Shown here: positions 46,513 to 55,098 of the stretch, one piece after another
How the letters are laid out: every line of letters starts with the position of its first letter
Position numbering within the stretch: the first letter of the stretch is position 1
NCBI RefSeq assembly: GCF_009827595.1
Contig: NZ_WTYT01000001.1
Span: 682,001-746,000, forward strand
DNA length: 64,000 nucleotides
From: Altericroceibacterium endophyticum
Lineage (GTDB): Bacteria; Pseudomonadota; Alphaproteobacteria; Sphingomonadales; Sphingomonadaceae
Direction: 5' to 3'
Translations under genes and position numbers: made by a program
Notes under the pieces: model-generated
Seen by the model: the letters and a program-made list of their open reading frames with translations, nothing else
Told to the model about the DNA's origin: nothing
Databases searched by the model: none

Positions 46513-47720
46513 GTTTTCAGATACTCTCGGGCCTTGGCGAGGATCGCACTGGCGAAGACCTCGTCGTTGAAATGGGCGTCCTCGACATGCAGATCGACAT
46601 TGCCGGGCATCACGCTCCGGGCATAATCGGCAAAGGGTTTTGGCATGTCGGGATCATGGATATGTCCCTCCGGGCTATCGTGGTTGGAGAAGCCGCCCAG
46701 GGGTACGAAGAAACTGACCGGGCCATTCGCCTCGGCAAACATGCCTGCCAGATGATCGGCCAGCTGTTTCAGCTCCGGTAACTCGTTGCGCACGGCCGTC
46801 AGCGCCGGATTGTGCTTGTGGTAGCGCTTGCCAGGGAAGGCCTTTTCCGCTTCTTCCAACGGGCCGGCGATCACAAAGTCGGCATTACCCGGCGCAAAAA
46901 TGGTGGGCACGCCCTTGGCCAAGCCAGCCTTGCCGCGATCAGGGCCGCCATTGGCGAGTCCATTTTGCAGATGGTCGCCAATCTCGGTCACCGACAGATC
47001 GAGCACCAGCGCCACATCCTTGTCAGCAGCGATGGAATCAAGCGTCGGCCCGCCCGCGCCCGAGGAATGGAACACCATCACCTCACAGCCATCCGCCTCC
47101 AGCGCCTCACGAAGGGCGCGCACGGTCACTTCGGTGGTGGAAAGCATCGTCATCAGGACCAGCGGTTTTCCCGAGCTCACTTCGGGAGAATAGCCCTTGG
47201 CCATGCCGGCAATCGCATTCGCTGCATTGCGATAGACGTCGCGGGCGATCGTGTTCAGTCCCGAAATATCGGTAACCGAATTCATGATCGCGATGTCCTT
47301 TACGCCGATATAGGGCGCGACAAATCCGGAGGCCATGGTCGAGACAATCAGCTTGGGCAGGCCGTAAGGCAGTGCCTGCATCACGAAACCAGCCAGCCCG
47401 GTGCCCATCGAACCACCAACGGCAATTATGCCTGACAGGCCTTGCACTTCATGCGTGCGTACCGCCAGCTTGGTCGCGCCTTCGATCATCACCGCCTGGC
47501 ACTTGCCCTCGTGGCCAAATGCGCGGACCTCCTCGATCGTGTGGCCTCCGGCCTCGGCAACTGCCATCGGAGTAATCTCCGCACCTTCGACATAGCAGCG
47601 AATACTGCAATCAAGATGGATTACTTCGCAGCCATCAGCTTCCAGCGCCTTGCGGAGAAAAGCCGCTTCCTGCTGCTTGGAATCATTCGTGACGACCATC
47701 ATCACTTTGGGTTTCGACAT
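46509..47720 (-). CDS. Tm-1-like ATP-binding domain protein (UPF0261)
   Basis: 403 residues matching the UPF0261 family, which is the N-terminal half of the tomato Tm-1 protein. Gly-rich nucleotide-binding loops are visible (IIAVGGSMGTGLAGFVM ~115-131 and FHSSGAGGPTLDSI). The ATG at 47720 begins MSKPKVMMVVTNDSKQQEA; an in-frame extension to 47930 runs across the IclR promoter and is rejected. First gene of the six-gene carboxylase operon. In Tm-1 a TIM-barrel PEP-hydrolase-like half follows; it is absent here. I infer a phosphoryl-transfer step on the aromatic substrate, matched by the downstream phosphatase. Confidence 0.88.
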   Translation of the reverse strand: MSKPKVMMVVTNDSKQQEAAFLRKALEADGCEVIHLDCSIRCYVEGAEITPMAVAEAGGHTIEEVRAFGHEGKCQAVMIEGATKLAVRTHEVQGLSGIIAVGGSMGTGLAGFVMQALPYGLPKLIVSTMASGFVAPYIGVKDIAIMNSVTDISGLNTIARDVYRNAANAIAGMAKGYSPEVSSGKPLVLMTMLSTTEVTVRALREALEADGCEVMVFHSSGAGGPTLDSIAADKDVALVLDLSVTEIGDHLQNGLANGGPDRGKAGLAKGVPTIFAPGNADFVIAGPLEEAEKAFPGKRYHKHNPALTAVRNELPELKQLADHLAGMFAEANGPVSFFVPLGGFSNHDSPEGHIHDPDMPKPFADYARSVMPGNVDLHVEDAHFNDEVFASAILAKAREYLKT

Positions 47721-47815
47721 CAATTCGGTCCTCTCCGGTGGTTCCAGTCGTGTGGAACTTCTGCTGCACACAAGACCAAATTTGAGCATTTGACAAAATG
47801 ACCATTCCGATAATA

Positions 47816-47830
47816 TTTCACTTGGTGAAA
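47816..47830. promoter_or_regulatory. IclR-type operator, site 1
   Basis: TTTCAC-TTG-GTGAAA, a perfect inverted repeat with 6-base arms, in the 124-base space between the divergent UPF0261 and IclR genes. It ends 14 bases before the IclR GTG start, and on the minus strand a TATTAT box directly follows it. The same arms recur before the TonB receptor gene. Confidence 0.75.
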
Positions 47831-47844
47831 CCTGGAGGATTGCT

Positions 47845-48639
47845 GTGGCCGAAGTCAAAACGATCCGCGCGGTAGAGCGTGCACTGGAAGTCATCGGCGC
47901 AATCCGCTCGCGGCGCGGGCTGAGTCTCAACGAACTTCACCTGAGTACCGGCCTGCCCAAGGCAACCCTGCTGCGCATCCTGAAGACCCTGTCGGAAGGC
48001 GGCATGGTGTGGCAGCGCATGGCAGACGGTGCCTATGTCGCCGGCGCCCTGAAATTCACCGGCCAGCCCCCCGACATCACGGACAAGCTGGCAGAAATCG
48101 CCTCCCCCTTTCTCGCCGATCTCAGCAAAAGGGTGATGTGGCCTTCGGTGATTGCGGTGCCGCGGATGGACTATATCGAAGTGATCGAGACCAATGGCCC
48201 CATCGTACGTCTGGACTCCGCGGTGCTGGGGCCCGTTGGATTGAAACTCAGCTATCTGCATACGGCGACGGGCCGGGCCTATCTCGCCGCCTGCAGCGCG
48301 ATGGAACGCGAGGCGATCATCGAACGGATTCGTCCGGCAGAGCCTGACCCAGCCGGCGAAAAGGCTTTGGAGATGATCGTTCAGCAAACGCGCGAGCAGG
48401 GATATTCTGCCCGCGATCCCGCACATCATTGGCCAGATCGAACGTATCGTCTGGTTCGCGAAGACGGGAGGCGCTCTCTGGCTGTCCCGGTCTACTCTGT
48501 TGGACAACCCATCGCGTCGCTCAATCTTACATGGCCCAGCAATCGCACCACGCTGGCCGAAGTGGTGGACCTTCATCTGGCGACAATGAAGGCGACCGCT
48601 TCGATTATCGGCCGCAGACTCGACGAAACCCTAGCCTGA
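47845..48639 (+). CDS. IclR-family transcriptional regulator
   Basis: 264 residues starting at GTG, with CTGGAGGATTGCT as a strong ribosome-binding site. N-terminal winged helix-turn-helix ~5-65 (IRAVERALEVIGAIRSRRG, LSLNELHLSTGLPKATLLRIL) and a C-terminal IclR effector domain (~85-255, including LSYLHTATGRAYLAA and AVPVYSVGQPIASLNL). IclR proteins control aromatic and acid catabolism with small aromatic acids or related effectors. Placed between the carboxylase operon and the oxidase operon, with matching palindromes before both, it is the likely common regulator. Confidence 0.94.
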   Translation: MAEVKTIRAVERALEVIGAIRSRRGLSLNELHLSTGLPKATLLRILKTLSEGGMVWQRMADGAYVAGALKFTGQPPDITDKLAEIASPFLADLSKRVMWPSVIAVPRMDYIEVIETNGPIVRLDSAVLGPVGLKLSYLHTATGRAYLAACSAMEREAIIERIRPAEPDPAGEKALEMIVQQTREQGYSARDPAHHWPDRTYRLVREDGRRSLAVPVYSVGQPIASLNLTWPSNRTTLAEVVDLHLATMKATASIIGRRLDETLA

Positions 48640-48663
48640 AGTGGCGGCTGCACCCCAATATGA

Positions 48664-48678
48664 TTTCACAGTGTGAAA
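48664..48678. promoter_or_regulatory. IclR-type operator, site 2
   Basis: TTTCACA-G-TGTGAAA, a perfect 7-1-7 palindrome 100 bases before the TonB receptor start and 25 bases after the IclR stop. Its outer arms (TTTCAC/GTGAAA) and total length of 15 are the same as site 1; only the central three bases differ. Confidence 0.75.
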
Positions 48679-48777
48679 CATGTTGGAAAGTACGATTTTC
48701 AAATTCGACAACTTGTCTCATTCCATAGGTCATTAAAAAAGCTCGCGCAAACAGCGGGTAACCTAGGGAGAAGATGA

Positions 48778-51432
48778 ATGCGTGCGAATTTCGTGCACCT
48801 GTGCGGCACAGCAATGGCTCTGGTAATTGCCGTTCCAGCAGCAGCTCAAACCAGCAATGGATCTGACGAACAAGGCGCGGACACCCCGTCTCATCAGAGC
48901 GGAATCCAAACCATCGTCGTGACTGCACAGAAGCGTGTAGAGAATGTGCAGGATGTGCCGATCGCCATTTCTGCTTTCGGCGGTGACCAATTGCAGGATC
49001 GCGCGGTCGGTGAAGTGAGCGAACTGGCCGCCCTCGCCCCCAATGTATCGCTCGATTCAAGTGTGCCCTTCTCGGGCTCCACCGCTGTTCTGGCGGCCTA
49101 TATTCGGGGTATCGGCTCCGACGATTTCGCCTTCAACATCGACCCCGGTGTCGGCATTTATGTCGATGGCGTCTATCTCGCCCGGTCTGTCGGGGCGAAC
49201 CAGGATCTGCTCGACGTCGAACGCATCGAAATATTGAAGGGCCCGCAAGGCACCTTGTTCGGGCGCAACACGATCGGCGGCGCGATTTCCATCGTGACCC
49301 GCGATCCTGCCGACGAATTCCGCTTCCGCGGCGATGTCACCGTCGGCAGCTACAACCGGATGCAGGGACGCGGATCGGTTGACATCCCTCTGACAGAAAA
49401 TCTCTATTCCTCCCTCACCTTCAACGTTTCGAGCCGCAACGGCTTTGTGAAGCGCGTGCCGTTTCCTGATGACATACGGGTAAATACGCCCTCTTTCCGC
49501 TCCTATGCAGCGGCCGACTACAAGTCGCCCGACACCGAAGGGGATCAGGACAATCGCACCGTTCGCGGCAAGTTGCTCTATGATCTAGGCAGCAGCTTCC
49601 GTGTCACATTGAACGGTGACTATACCTATTCTGCCGGCGGCGCGGCCAGTACGCTGCTGCAAACGACAGCCAATGTGCCGGGTCCTTTTGTTCCACCGGC
49701 GGGCCTTGCCATCCCGGGCACCGCATTCGATCCCACGGAGACACAGGGCGTCCTCTTCGCCGGCGTTTACAATTTCTGCATCGGCTCCACCCCTCAGGAA
49801 ATTGCCGCGCGCAACGCCGCCGCGCTTTGCGCGGGAACCGGCACGCAGTTTCCCTCCCAAGCCTTCGGCAAGAACACGCCAGTGACGCGCGTCCCCGGCT
49901 TTGGCAGCGTCAATGTGGATAGTGATCCGAACAATGATCGCCTCCCCTATGACGATCGCTTCCTCAGCTCTGACATCGATCGAAGCTATGCCACCGGCAA
50001 CAGTTTCTCCCGCCTGAAGAATTGGGGTATCGGCGCCGTTATCGATCTCGACATTACGCCCGATATCGCCCTGAAATCGATTTCCGCCTATCGCGATCAA
50101 TCGTGGCAGAGCGGAGCCGATCTCGACGGTTCGCCGATCAATTCGCTGCAAGTATCGTTCGACCAGCGCCAATGGCAGATCAGCGAAGAATTACAGCTGA
50201 CCGGCACGCTGCTTGATGACCGGCTCGATTTCGTCCTTGGCGCCTATTACTTCAAGGAGAAGGGCTCGCTCCACGACTATGTGACCTTTGCCGAAGGCTT
50301 GCTGCAGGTCGATGGGCCCAACAGGCTGGAAACCGAGAACTACGCCGCCTTCGGTCAGATCGATTTCCGCCCGATAGATCTGATCGGGGTCACGCTTGGC
50401 GGACGCTATACGCATGAAAACAAATCCTTCGAAGGCGGGCAGCAGGATCTCAACGGCTTCAACTATCGCCTGTTCGGCTGCGCCGATGGCAATGGCGACA
50501 TCACGCCCGATGCGCAGGCCGGTTTCGCGCCTCCTGGCGTGACGTGTCAGGCAGCACTCTCCTACCCCGATCCCAACAACCCGATCCGCGTCTATCCGCC
50601 GGGCGAAAACAAGCTGACTTTCAACGATTTCAGCCCGAAAATCGGCCTACAGCTTTACCCGGCAGACGATATCATGCTCTACGGCTCGTGGTCGCGCGGC
50701 TACAAGACCGGCGGTTGGACAACGCGCTTCAGCAACCCGCAGTTGCAAGCGCAAAGCTACGATCCTGAAGAGGCCGAGACATGGGAAGTCGGTTTCAAAT
50801 CGACCTTGCTGGACCGCCGCCTGCAAATCAATGCGGCCGCGTTCTCTACCGATTACAGCAATATCCAGCTCAACTACCAGAATGGCACATCGCCCACGAT
50901 TGGCAATGTGGGTGACGCCCGCATCAAGGGCTTCGAAATCGAGACCGTCACGCAGCCGGTAGACTGGTTCCTGCTCAATGCCTCCATGGGCTATACCGAT
51001 GCGACCTATACCGAGCTCGATCCTTTGGTCTCGCTCCCATCTGTCAGCGGGCCGAACCCGCTCCAGGCTGGCGCCGTTATCGGTGCACGCCTGCCCAAGA
51101 CGCCCGAATGGCAATTCAATATCAGCCCGGTGTTCACGTTCGATCTGGCCAATGGGAGCCAGCTCACCATTGTCGGTGACTATTCGCACTCGTCGAAGCT
51201 CTACAATGATGTGGCGCGCACCTACCTGCTGACGCGCGGTCCCACGGACATCGTGAACGCCAGCGTCACCTATGACTCCCCCGACCGGGTGTGGTCGCTG
51301 AGCGTGGGCGGCAACAACATTCTCGACGAGCGATACATCACGACTGGCCAGAACAACGCGGCTGGGGGTTCTATCTTCGGAACCTATAACCGCCCGGCCA
51401 CCTGGTACATCCGCCTCGGCGTCGATATTTGA
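48778..51432 (+). CDS. TonB-dependent outer-membrane receptor
   Basis: 884 residues: signal peptide (~1-24, ending AVPAAAQ), a TonB-box region (TIVVTAQKRVENVQDVPIAI), a plug domain with VERIEILKGPQGTLFGRNTIGG (~145-165) and a 22-strand barrel with the family end (GGNNILDERYITTG, then YNRPATWYIRLGVDI). In sphingomonads such receptors often import aromatic compounds rather than siderophores. First gene of the oxidase operon; the cytochrome gene follows after 78 bases. The palindrome 100 bases upstream suggests IclR control. Confidence 0.95.
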   Translation: MRANFVHLCGTAMALVIAVPAAAQTSNGSDEQGADTPSHQSGIQTIVVTAQKRVENVQDVPIAISAFGGDQLQDRAVGEVSELAALAPNVSLDSSVPFSGSTAVLAAYIRGIGSDDFAFNIDPGVGIYVDGVYLARSVGANQDLLDVERIEILKGPQGTLFGRNTIGGAISIVTRDPADEFRFRGDVTVGSYNRMQGRGSVDIPLTENLYSSLTFNVSSRNGFVKRVPFPDDIRVNTPSFRSYAAADYKSPDTEGDQDNRTVRGKLLYDLGSSFRVTLNGDYTYSAGGAASTLLQTTANVPGPFVPPAGLAIPGTAFDPTETQGVLFAGVYNFCIGSTPQEIAARNAAALCAGTGTQFPSQAFGKNTPVTRVPGFGSVNVDSDPNNDRLPYDDRFLSSDIDRSYATGNSFSRLKNWGIGAVIDLDITPDIALKSISAYRDQSWQSGADLDGSPINSLQVSFDQRQWQISEELQLTGTLLDDRLDFVLGAYYFKEKGSLHDYVTFAEGLLQVDGPNRLETENYAAFGQIDFRPIDLIGVTLGGRYTHENKSFEGGQQDLNGFNYRLFGCADGNGDITPDAQAGFAPPGVTCQAALSYPDPNNPIRVYPPGENKLTFNDFSPKIGLQLYPADDIMLYGSWSRGYKTGGWTTRFSNPQLQAQSYDPEEAETWEVGFKSTLLDRRLQINAAAFSTDYSNIQLNYQNGTSPTIGNVGDARIKGFEIETVTQPVDWFLLNASMGYTDATYTELDPLVSLPSVSGPNPLQAGAVIGARLPKTPEWQFNISPVFTFDLANGSQLTIVGDYSHSSKLYNDVARTYLLTRGPTDIVNASVTYDSPDRVWSLSVGGNNILDERYITTGQNNAAGGSIFGTYNRPATWYIRLGVDI

Positions 51433-51510
51433 CAACCTGACAATTTTGATCTCCTTTGCCGGGCAGGTGAGAAAAATCGCCAGTCCCGGCAGAGGACAAG
51501 GAGAGGCCAG

Positions 51511-51837
51511 ATGATTTACAAGATACTTGCAGCAGGCGCATTGGGCGGCCTGTGCATAGGCGGGGTAGCGCTCATGTCCTATCAGTCGGGCGAGACGCCT
51601 GCGCCCCGCCCCCCGGAACAGGTCTATGCTGAAACCTGCGGCTATTGCCATGGCAAGAATGTCGGCCCGGTCATACGCGGACGCAATCTGCCCGCGGCCA
51701 CTATCAAGAGCTTCGTGCGCATGGGGCCAAACGCCATGCCGGCTTTCCGCCAGACGGAGATCACCGACGACGAACTCGATGCGCTGGCCACATGGCTCCA
51801 GCACAGTGAAGCCGACCCCGAGGAGCACGGACAATGA
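51511..51837 (+). CDS. c-type cytochrome, partner of the flavoprotein
   Basis: 108 residues with an N-terminal hydrophobic signal/anchor (~5-24), one haem-binding motif CGYCH (~45-49) and a Met ligand in NAMPAFRQTEITDDEL (~80), as in small class I cytochromes. The ATGA overlap with the following flavoprotein gene is the arrangement of p-cresol methylhydroxylase-type enzymes, in which a cytochrome subunit accepts electrons from FAD. Acts in the periplasm. GGAGAGGCC precedes the ATG. Confidence 0.93.
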   Translation: MIYKILAAGALGGLCIGGVALMSYQSGETPAPRPPEQVYAETCGYCHGKNVGPVIRGRNLPAATIKSFVRMGPNAMPAFRQTEITDDELDALATWLQHSEADPEEHGQ

Positions 51838-53444
51838 GCGGTATCGACAGACGTACGCTGCTCGGCGCAGCAGGAGCAATCGGGGCAAGCGCGAGCTTTG
51901 CCAAAGGCGTGAATGCGCAGATGGCCAATGGCCAGACAGCCGCCGACGTCAACGCTTTCATGAAGGACATGCAATCCATCGTCGGCGAAGACTGGGCATT
52001 CTGGAACCCCGAGGCGCTGCGCCCCTATGACAAGGCCTATATTCCCGAGCCGAGCGACCAGTTGCACCCTGTCGGTGCTGTGGCGCCGCGCACGGTGGAA
52101 GAGGTCCAGGCCATCGTGGCAGCGGCAAATCGCCACCGCCAGCCGATCTGGCCCATCTCGACCGGCAAGAATATGGGCTATGGCACCGCCGTGCCGGCAA
52201 CGCCCGGACAGGTGGTGCTCGATCTGAAGCGCATGAACCGCATTCTTGAAGTGGACCCCGATCTGGGCACATGTCTGGTCGAACCGGGCGTCACCTATCA
52301 GCAGCTCAAGAATTATCTGGAGGAAAACAACATCCCGCTGTGGATCGACGTGCCAACCGTTGGTCCGATTGCCTCGCCAGTGGGCAACACTCTCGACCGC
52401 GGCGTGGGCTACACGCCCTATGGGGAGCATTTCTCCTTCCAGTGCGGCATGGAAGTCGTGCTGCCCGATGGTCAGCTGATGCGCACCGGCATGGGCTCGA
52501 TCGAAGGCTCGACAGCGTGGCAATCGTTCAAATGGGGCTACGGTCCTTATGTCGATGGATTGTTCACCCAATCGAATTACGGCATCGTGACCAAGCTCGG
52601 CATGTGGCTGATGCCCGAACCACCAGCCTATAAACCGTTCATGATCCGTCATCCCAATATGGAGGACGTGCCGACTATCATCGAAGCGATGCGTCCACTG
52701 CGCGTGTCCAACATGATTGCCAATTGCAATCTGATGATGAGCGCATCCTACCAACTCTCCATGTTCAAGCGGCGGAGCAGCATCGTGGCCGACGATGCCC
52801 CGCTTGATGACGCATCCGTCAAGCGCGCAGCAAAAGCCAACGGGCTCGGCATGTGGAACACCTATTTTGCGCTTTACGGCACGGATGAATCCGTGGCCGC
52901 GGTGGAACCGGTCGTGCGTCAGGTGCTGACGGCAAGCGGCGGTGAAGTGCTGACCGAGGATGAAATGGGCGACAATCCGTGGTTCCACCATCACGCGACG
53001 CTGATGAAGGGCGGGCTCAATCTCGATGAAATCGGCATGGTCCGCTGGCGCGGCAATGGCGGCGGACTGGCATGGTTCGCCCCAGTGGCAGCAGCCAAGG
53101 GCGCGGAGGCAGAACAGCAAACCCGCCTCGCACGCGAGATCCTCGACAAGCACGGCTTCGACTACACCGCCGCCTACGCCATTGGTTGGCGCGACCTGCA
53201 CCACATCATCGCCCTGCTGTTCGACCGCAACAATGCCGACGAACAGAAACGCGCCGATACTTGCTACCGTGAAATGGTGACCCGTTTCGGCAAGCGAGGC
53301 TGGGCCAGCTATCGCACCGGGGTCAACACCATGGATCTGGTGGCGCAGCAATACGGCTCCGTGAACCGCGAATTCAACGCCAAGATCAAGCAGGCGCTTG
53401 ATCCCAATCACATCATCGCACCAGGAAAGTCGGGGATTGTATGA
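51834..53444 (+). CDS. PCMH/VAO-family flavoprotein oxidoreductase
   Basis: 536 residues: a Tat-type signal (DRRTLLGAAGAIGASASF, twin Arg at 6-7), a PCMH-type FAD-binding domain (~75-260; PISTGKNMGYGTAVPATPG, VDVEPG-like LVEPGVTYQQLKNYL, NTLDRGVGYTPYGEH) and the C-terminal substrate domain ending LDPNHIIAPGKSGI. It belongs with p-cresol methylhydroxylase, 4-ethylphenol methylenehydroxylase, eugenol hydroxylase and vanillyl-alcohol oxidase, which oxidise the benzylic carbon of 4-alkylphenols through a quinone methide. The cytochrome partner argues for a dehydrogenase-type hydroxylase rather than an oxidase. Exported folded with FAD. Confidence 0.93.
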   Translation: MSGIDRRTLLGAAGAIGASASFAKGVNAQMANGQTAADVNAFMKDMQSIVGEDWAFWNPEALRPYDKAYIPEPSDQLHPVGAVAPRTVEEVQAIVAAANRHRQPIWPISTGKNMGYGTAVPATPGQVVLDLKRMNRILEVDPDLGTCLVEPGVTYQQLKNYLEENNIPLWIDVPTVGPIASPVGNTLDRGVGYTPYGEHFSFQCGMEVVLPDGQLMRTGMGSIEGSTAWQSFKWGYGPYVDGLFTQSNYGIVTKLGMWLMPEPPAYKPFMIRHPNMEDVPTIIEAMRPLRVSNMIANCNLMMSASYQLSMFKRRSSIVADDAPLDDASVKRAAKANGLGMWNTYFALYGTDESVAAVEPVVRQVLTASGGEVLTEDEMGDNPWFHHHATLMKGGLNLDEIGMVRWRGNGGGLAWFAPVAAAKGAEAEQQTRLAREILDKHGFDYTAAYAIGWRDLHHIIALLFDRNNADEQKRADTCYREMVTRFGKRGWASYRTGVNTMDLVAQQYGSVNREFNAKIKQALDPNHIIAPGKSGIV

Positions 53445-54346
53445 AGACATTAATCACAGCAACCATCGCCGGTGCCTTGGCCCTTTCGGCCAGCGCCGTA
53501 CAGGCTCAGGACAACGAAGCCCCTTCACCACCGCTATCCTACGAAGTCATACCGACATCCGAACTGAGCTTGCACGCGAACATGACGCTGGTGTCGGGTG
53601 AGAAGGACGCGGTGTTGATCGACACACCATTCTCACGCGCCGATGCCTACCGCGTTGTCGCGCGCATTCTCGATAGCGGAAAGACTCTGAAGGCGGTTCT
53701 GGTCACGCATGACCATCCTGATCACTTCTTCGGGCTGGACGTGGTACAGGACGCATTTCCGGAAGCGGAGATCCTGGCCGGGCCAGCCGTGGCCAAGGAC
53801 ATGGTCCGAACCGTGCCGATCAAATTTGAACGCTGGGGCCCGATGCTGGGACCCAACGCTCCCTTGCGTCAGGTGGTGCCGGAGCCTGTGGAAGACGGTG
53901 TTTATACGCTGGAAGGTCATCCGCTGCAGATCATCGGTCCAATGCAGGGCGACCATGTCCGCTCTACCGTGATCTGGGACGAGCAGACTCGTACGCTGGT
54001 GGCGGGAGACGTAATCTATAACGGCATGTATGTCTGGTTGGGCGAGCACACGCTCGATCGTTACAGCGACTGGATTGCCGCGCTCGATCAGCTGGAGGCC
54101 ATGCAGCCGAACCGGATCATTGCCGGGCACACCTCCCCGGGCAGAACCAATGACAATGCCGGAATCGCGTGGACCCGCGATTACATCACTTTCATGGGCG
54201 AGGCCGCCCGGAAGGCGAAAAACTCCACGGAATTGGAAAACATGGTTCGTGCCCGGTTCCCCGGAGCGACCGACGTTCTCGAATGCTTCCTGCTATGCAC
54301 ATCCGCTCAGGTAGCAACCGGCGAAATCAAACCCTGGGATGAATGA
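53441..54346 (+). CDS. exported MBL-fold metallo-hydrolase
   Basis: 301 residues with a cleavable signal peptide (~1-22, ending AVQAQ). The metal motif HDHPDH is at residues 90-95, with further ligands expected around GDH (~168), AGDVIYN (~188) and AGHTSPG (~225). There is no lactamase-specific signature. Overlaps both neighbours by ATGA, so it is a fixed part of the operon TonB receptor-cytochrome-flavoprotein-MBL-SDR. It may hydrolyse a periplasmic ester or lactone intermediate or assist cofactor maturation; this is open. Confidence 0.9.
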   Translation: MKTLITATIAGALALSASAVQAQDNEAPSPPLSYEVIPTSELSLHANMTLVSGEKDAVLIDTPFSRADAYRVVARILDSGKTLKAVLVTHDHPDHFFGLDVVQDAFPEAEILAGPAVAKDMVRTVPIKFERWGPMLGPNAPLRQVVPEPVEDGVYTLEGHPLQIIGPMQGDHVRSTVIWDEQTRTLVAGDVIYNGMYVWLGEHTLDRYSDWIAALDQLEAMQPNRIIAGHTSPGRTNDNAGIAWTRDYITFMGEAARKAKNSTELENMVRARFPGATDVLECFLLCTSAQVATGEIKPWDE

Positions 54347-55098
54347 TCATGCGATATGAAAACAAGGTAGTTCTCGTCACTGGCGGCGCCACCGGCATTG
54401 GCCGCGCAACCTGCCAGGCCTTTGCCCGCGAAGGTGCAGCCGTGATGATCGGCGATCTGAATGACGAGGCCGGCGAAACCGCCGAACTTATCCGCAGCGC
54501 AGGCGGCCGGGCGATGTACCGCCGGGCCGATGTGCGCAACAGCGAAGCGATGAATGAACTGGTGGCCAAATGCGTCGCCGAGTTTGGCGGGCTGCATGCG
54601 GCATTCAACAATGCCGGCGTCTTGCCGCCCCCGCTTCCTTTCCATGAAGTGCCAGAGAAGGATCTCGATCTCATTCTGGACGTGGATTTGAAGGGCGTGT
54701 TCTTTGCCATGCAGGCGCAGGTGCGCCACTTCCGGGAAAACGGCGGCGGTGCCATCGTCAATACGGCATCAGTCGCAGGCAGGGTGGCCGATCCCAACAT
54801 GTCGGCCTATGTTGCGGCAAAACATGCGGTGGTGGGCCTCACCAAGGCCGTGGCGATCGAATATGCACAACAGGGTATCCGCGTGAACTGCATCGGCCCC
54901 GGCCTTGTCGCCACGCCGATGACGCAGGCTTGGCTGGATTCACCGGAATTTCGTGAAGAGTTTTTCAAACACAACATCATCGGGCGTGCAGCAGAGCCCG
55001 AAGAAATGGCCGGCACCGTCCTTCATTTATGTTCCAATGAAGCAAGCTTTACCAATGGGTCCTTCTTCGTAATGGACGGGGGCCAAACCTCGCATTAG
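54343..55098 (+). CDS. short-chain dehydrogenase/reductase
   Basis: 251 residues, classical SDR: cofactor loop TGGATGIG (~14-21), acidic residue after beta-2 (IGDLNDEAG, suggesting NAD+), NNAG (~90), catalytic Ser in TASVAG and YVAAK (Tyr/Lys ~155-159), and a PG motif in IGPGLVATPM. Cytoplasmic. Following a PCMH-type hydroxylase, it fits oxidation of a 1-(4-hydroxyphenyl)alkanol to the ketone, as Hped does in Aromatoleum aromaticum EbN1. The substrate is inferred from neighbours only. The start could also be the ATG two codons later. Confidence 0.94.
   Translation: MIMRYENKVVLVTGGATGIGRATCQAFAREGAAVMIGDLNDEAGETAELIRSAGGRAMYRRADVRNSEAMNELVAKCVAEFGGLHAAFNNAGVLPPPLPFHEVPEKDLDLILDVDLKGVFFAMQAQVRHFRENGGGAIVNTASVAGRVADPNMSAYVAAKHAVVGLTKAVAIEYAQQGIRVNCIGPGLVATPMTQAWLDSPEFREEFFKHNIIGRAAEPEEMAGTVLHLCSNEASFTNGSFFVMDGGQTSH

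Noticed and set aside
51642-53450. 602-codon leftward open frame opposite the flavoprotein gene
   Set aside because: The rightward strand carries a clear PCMH/VAO flavoprotein with overlapping neighbours; the leftward frame is a His/Arg-rich shadow typical of high-G+C DNA.
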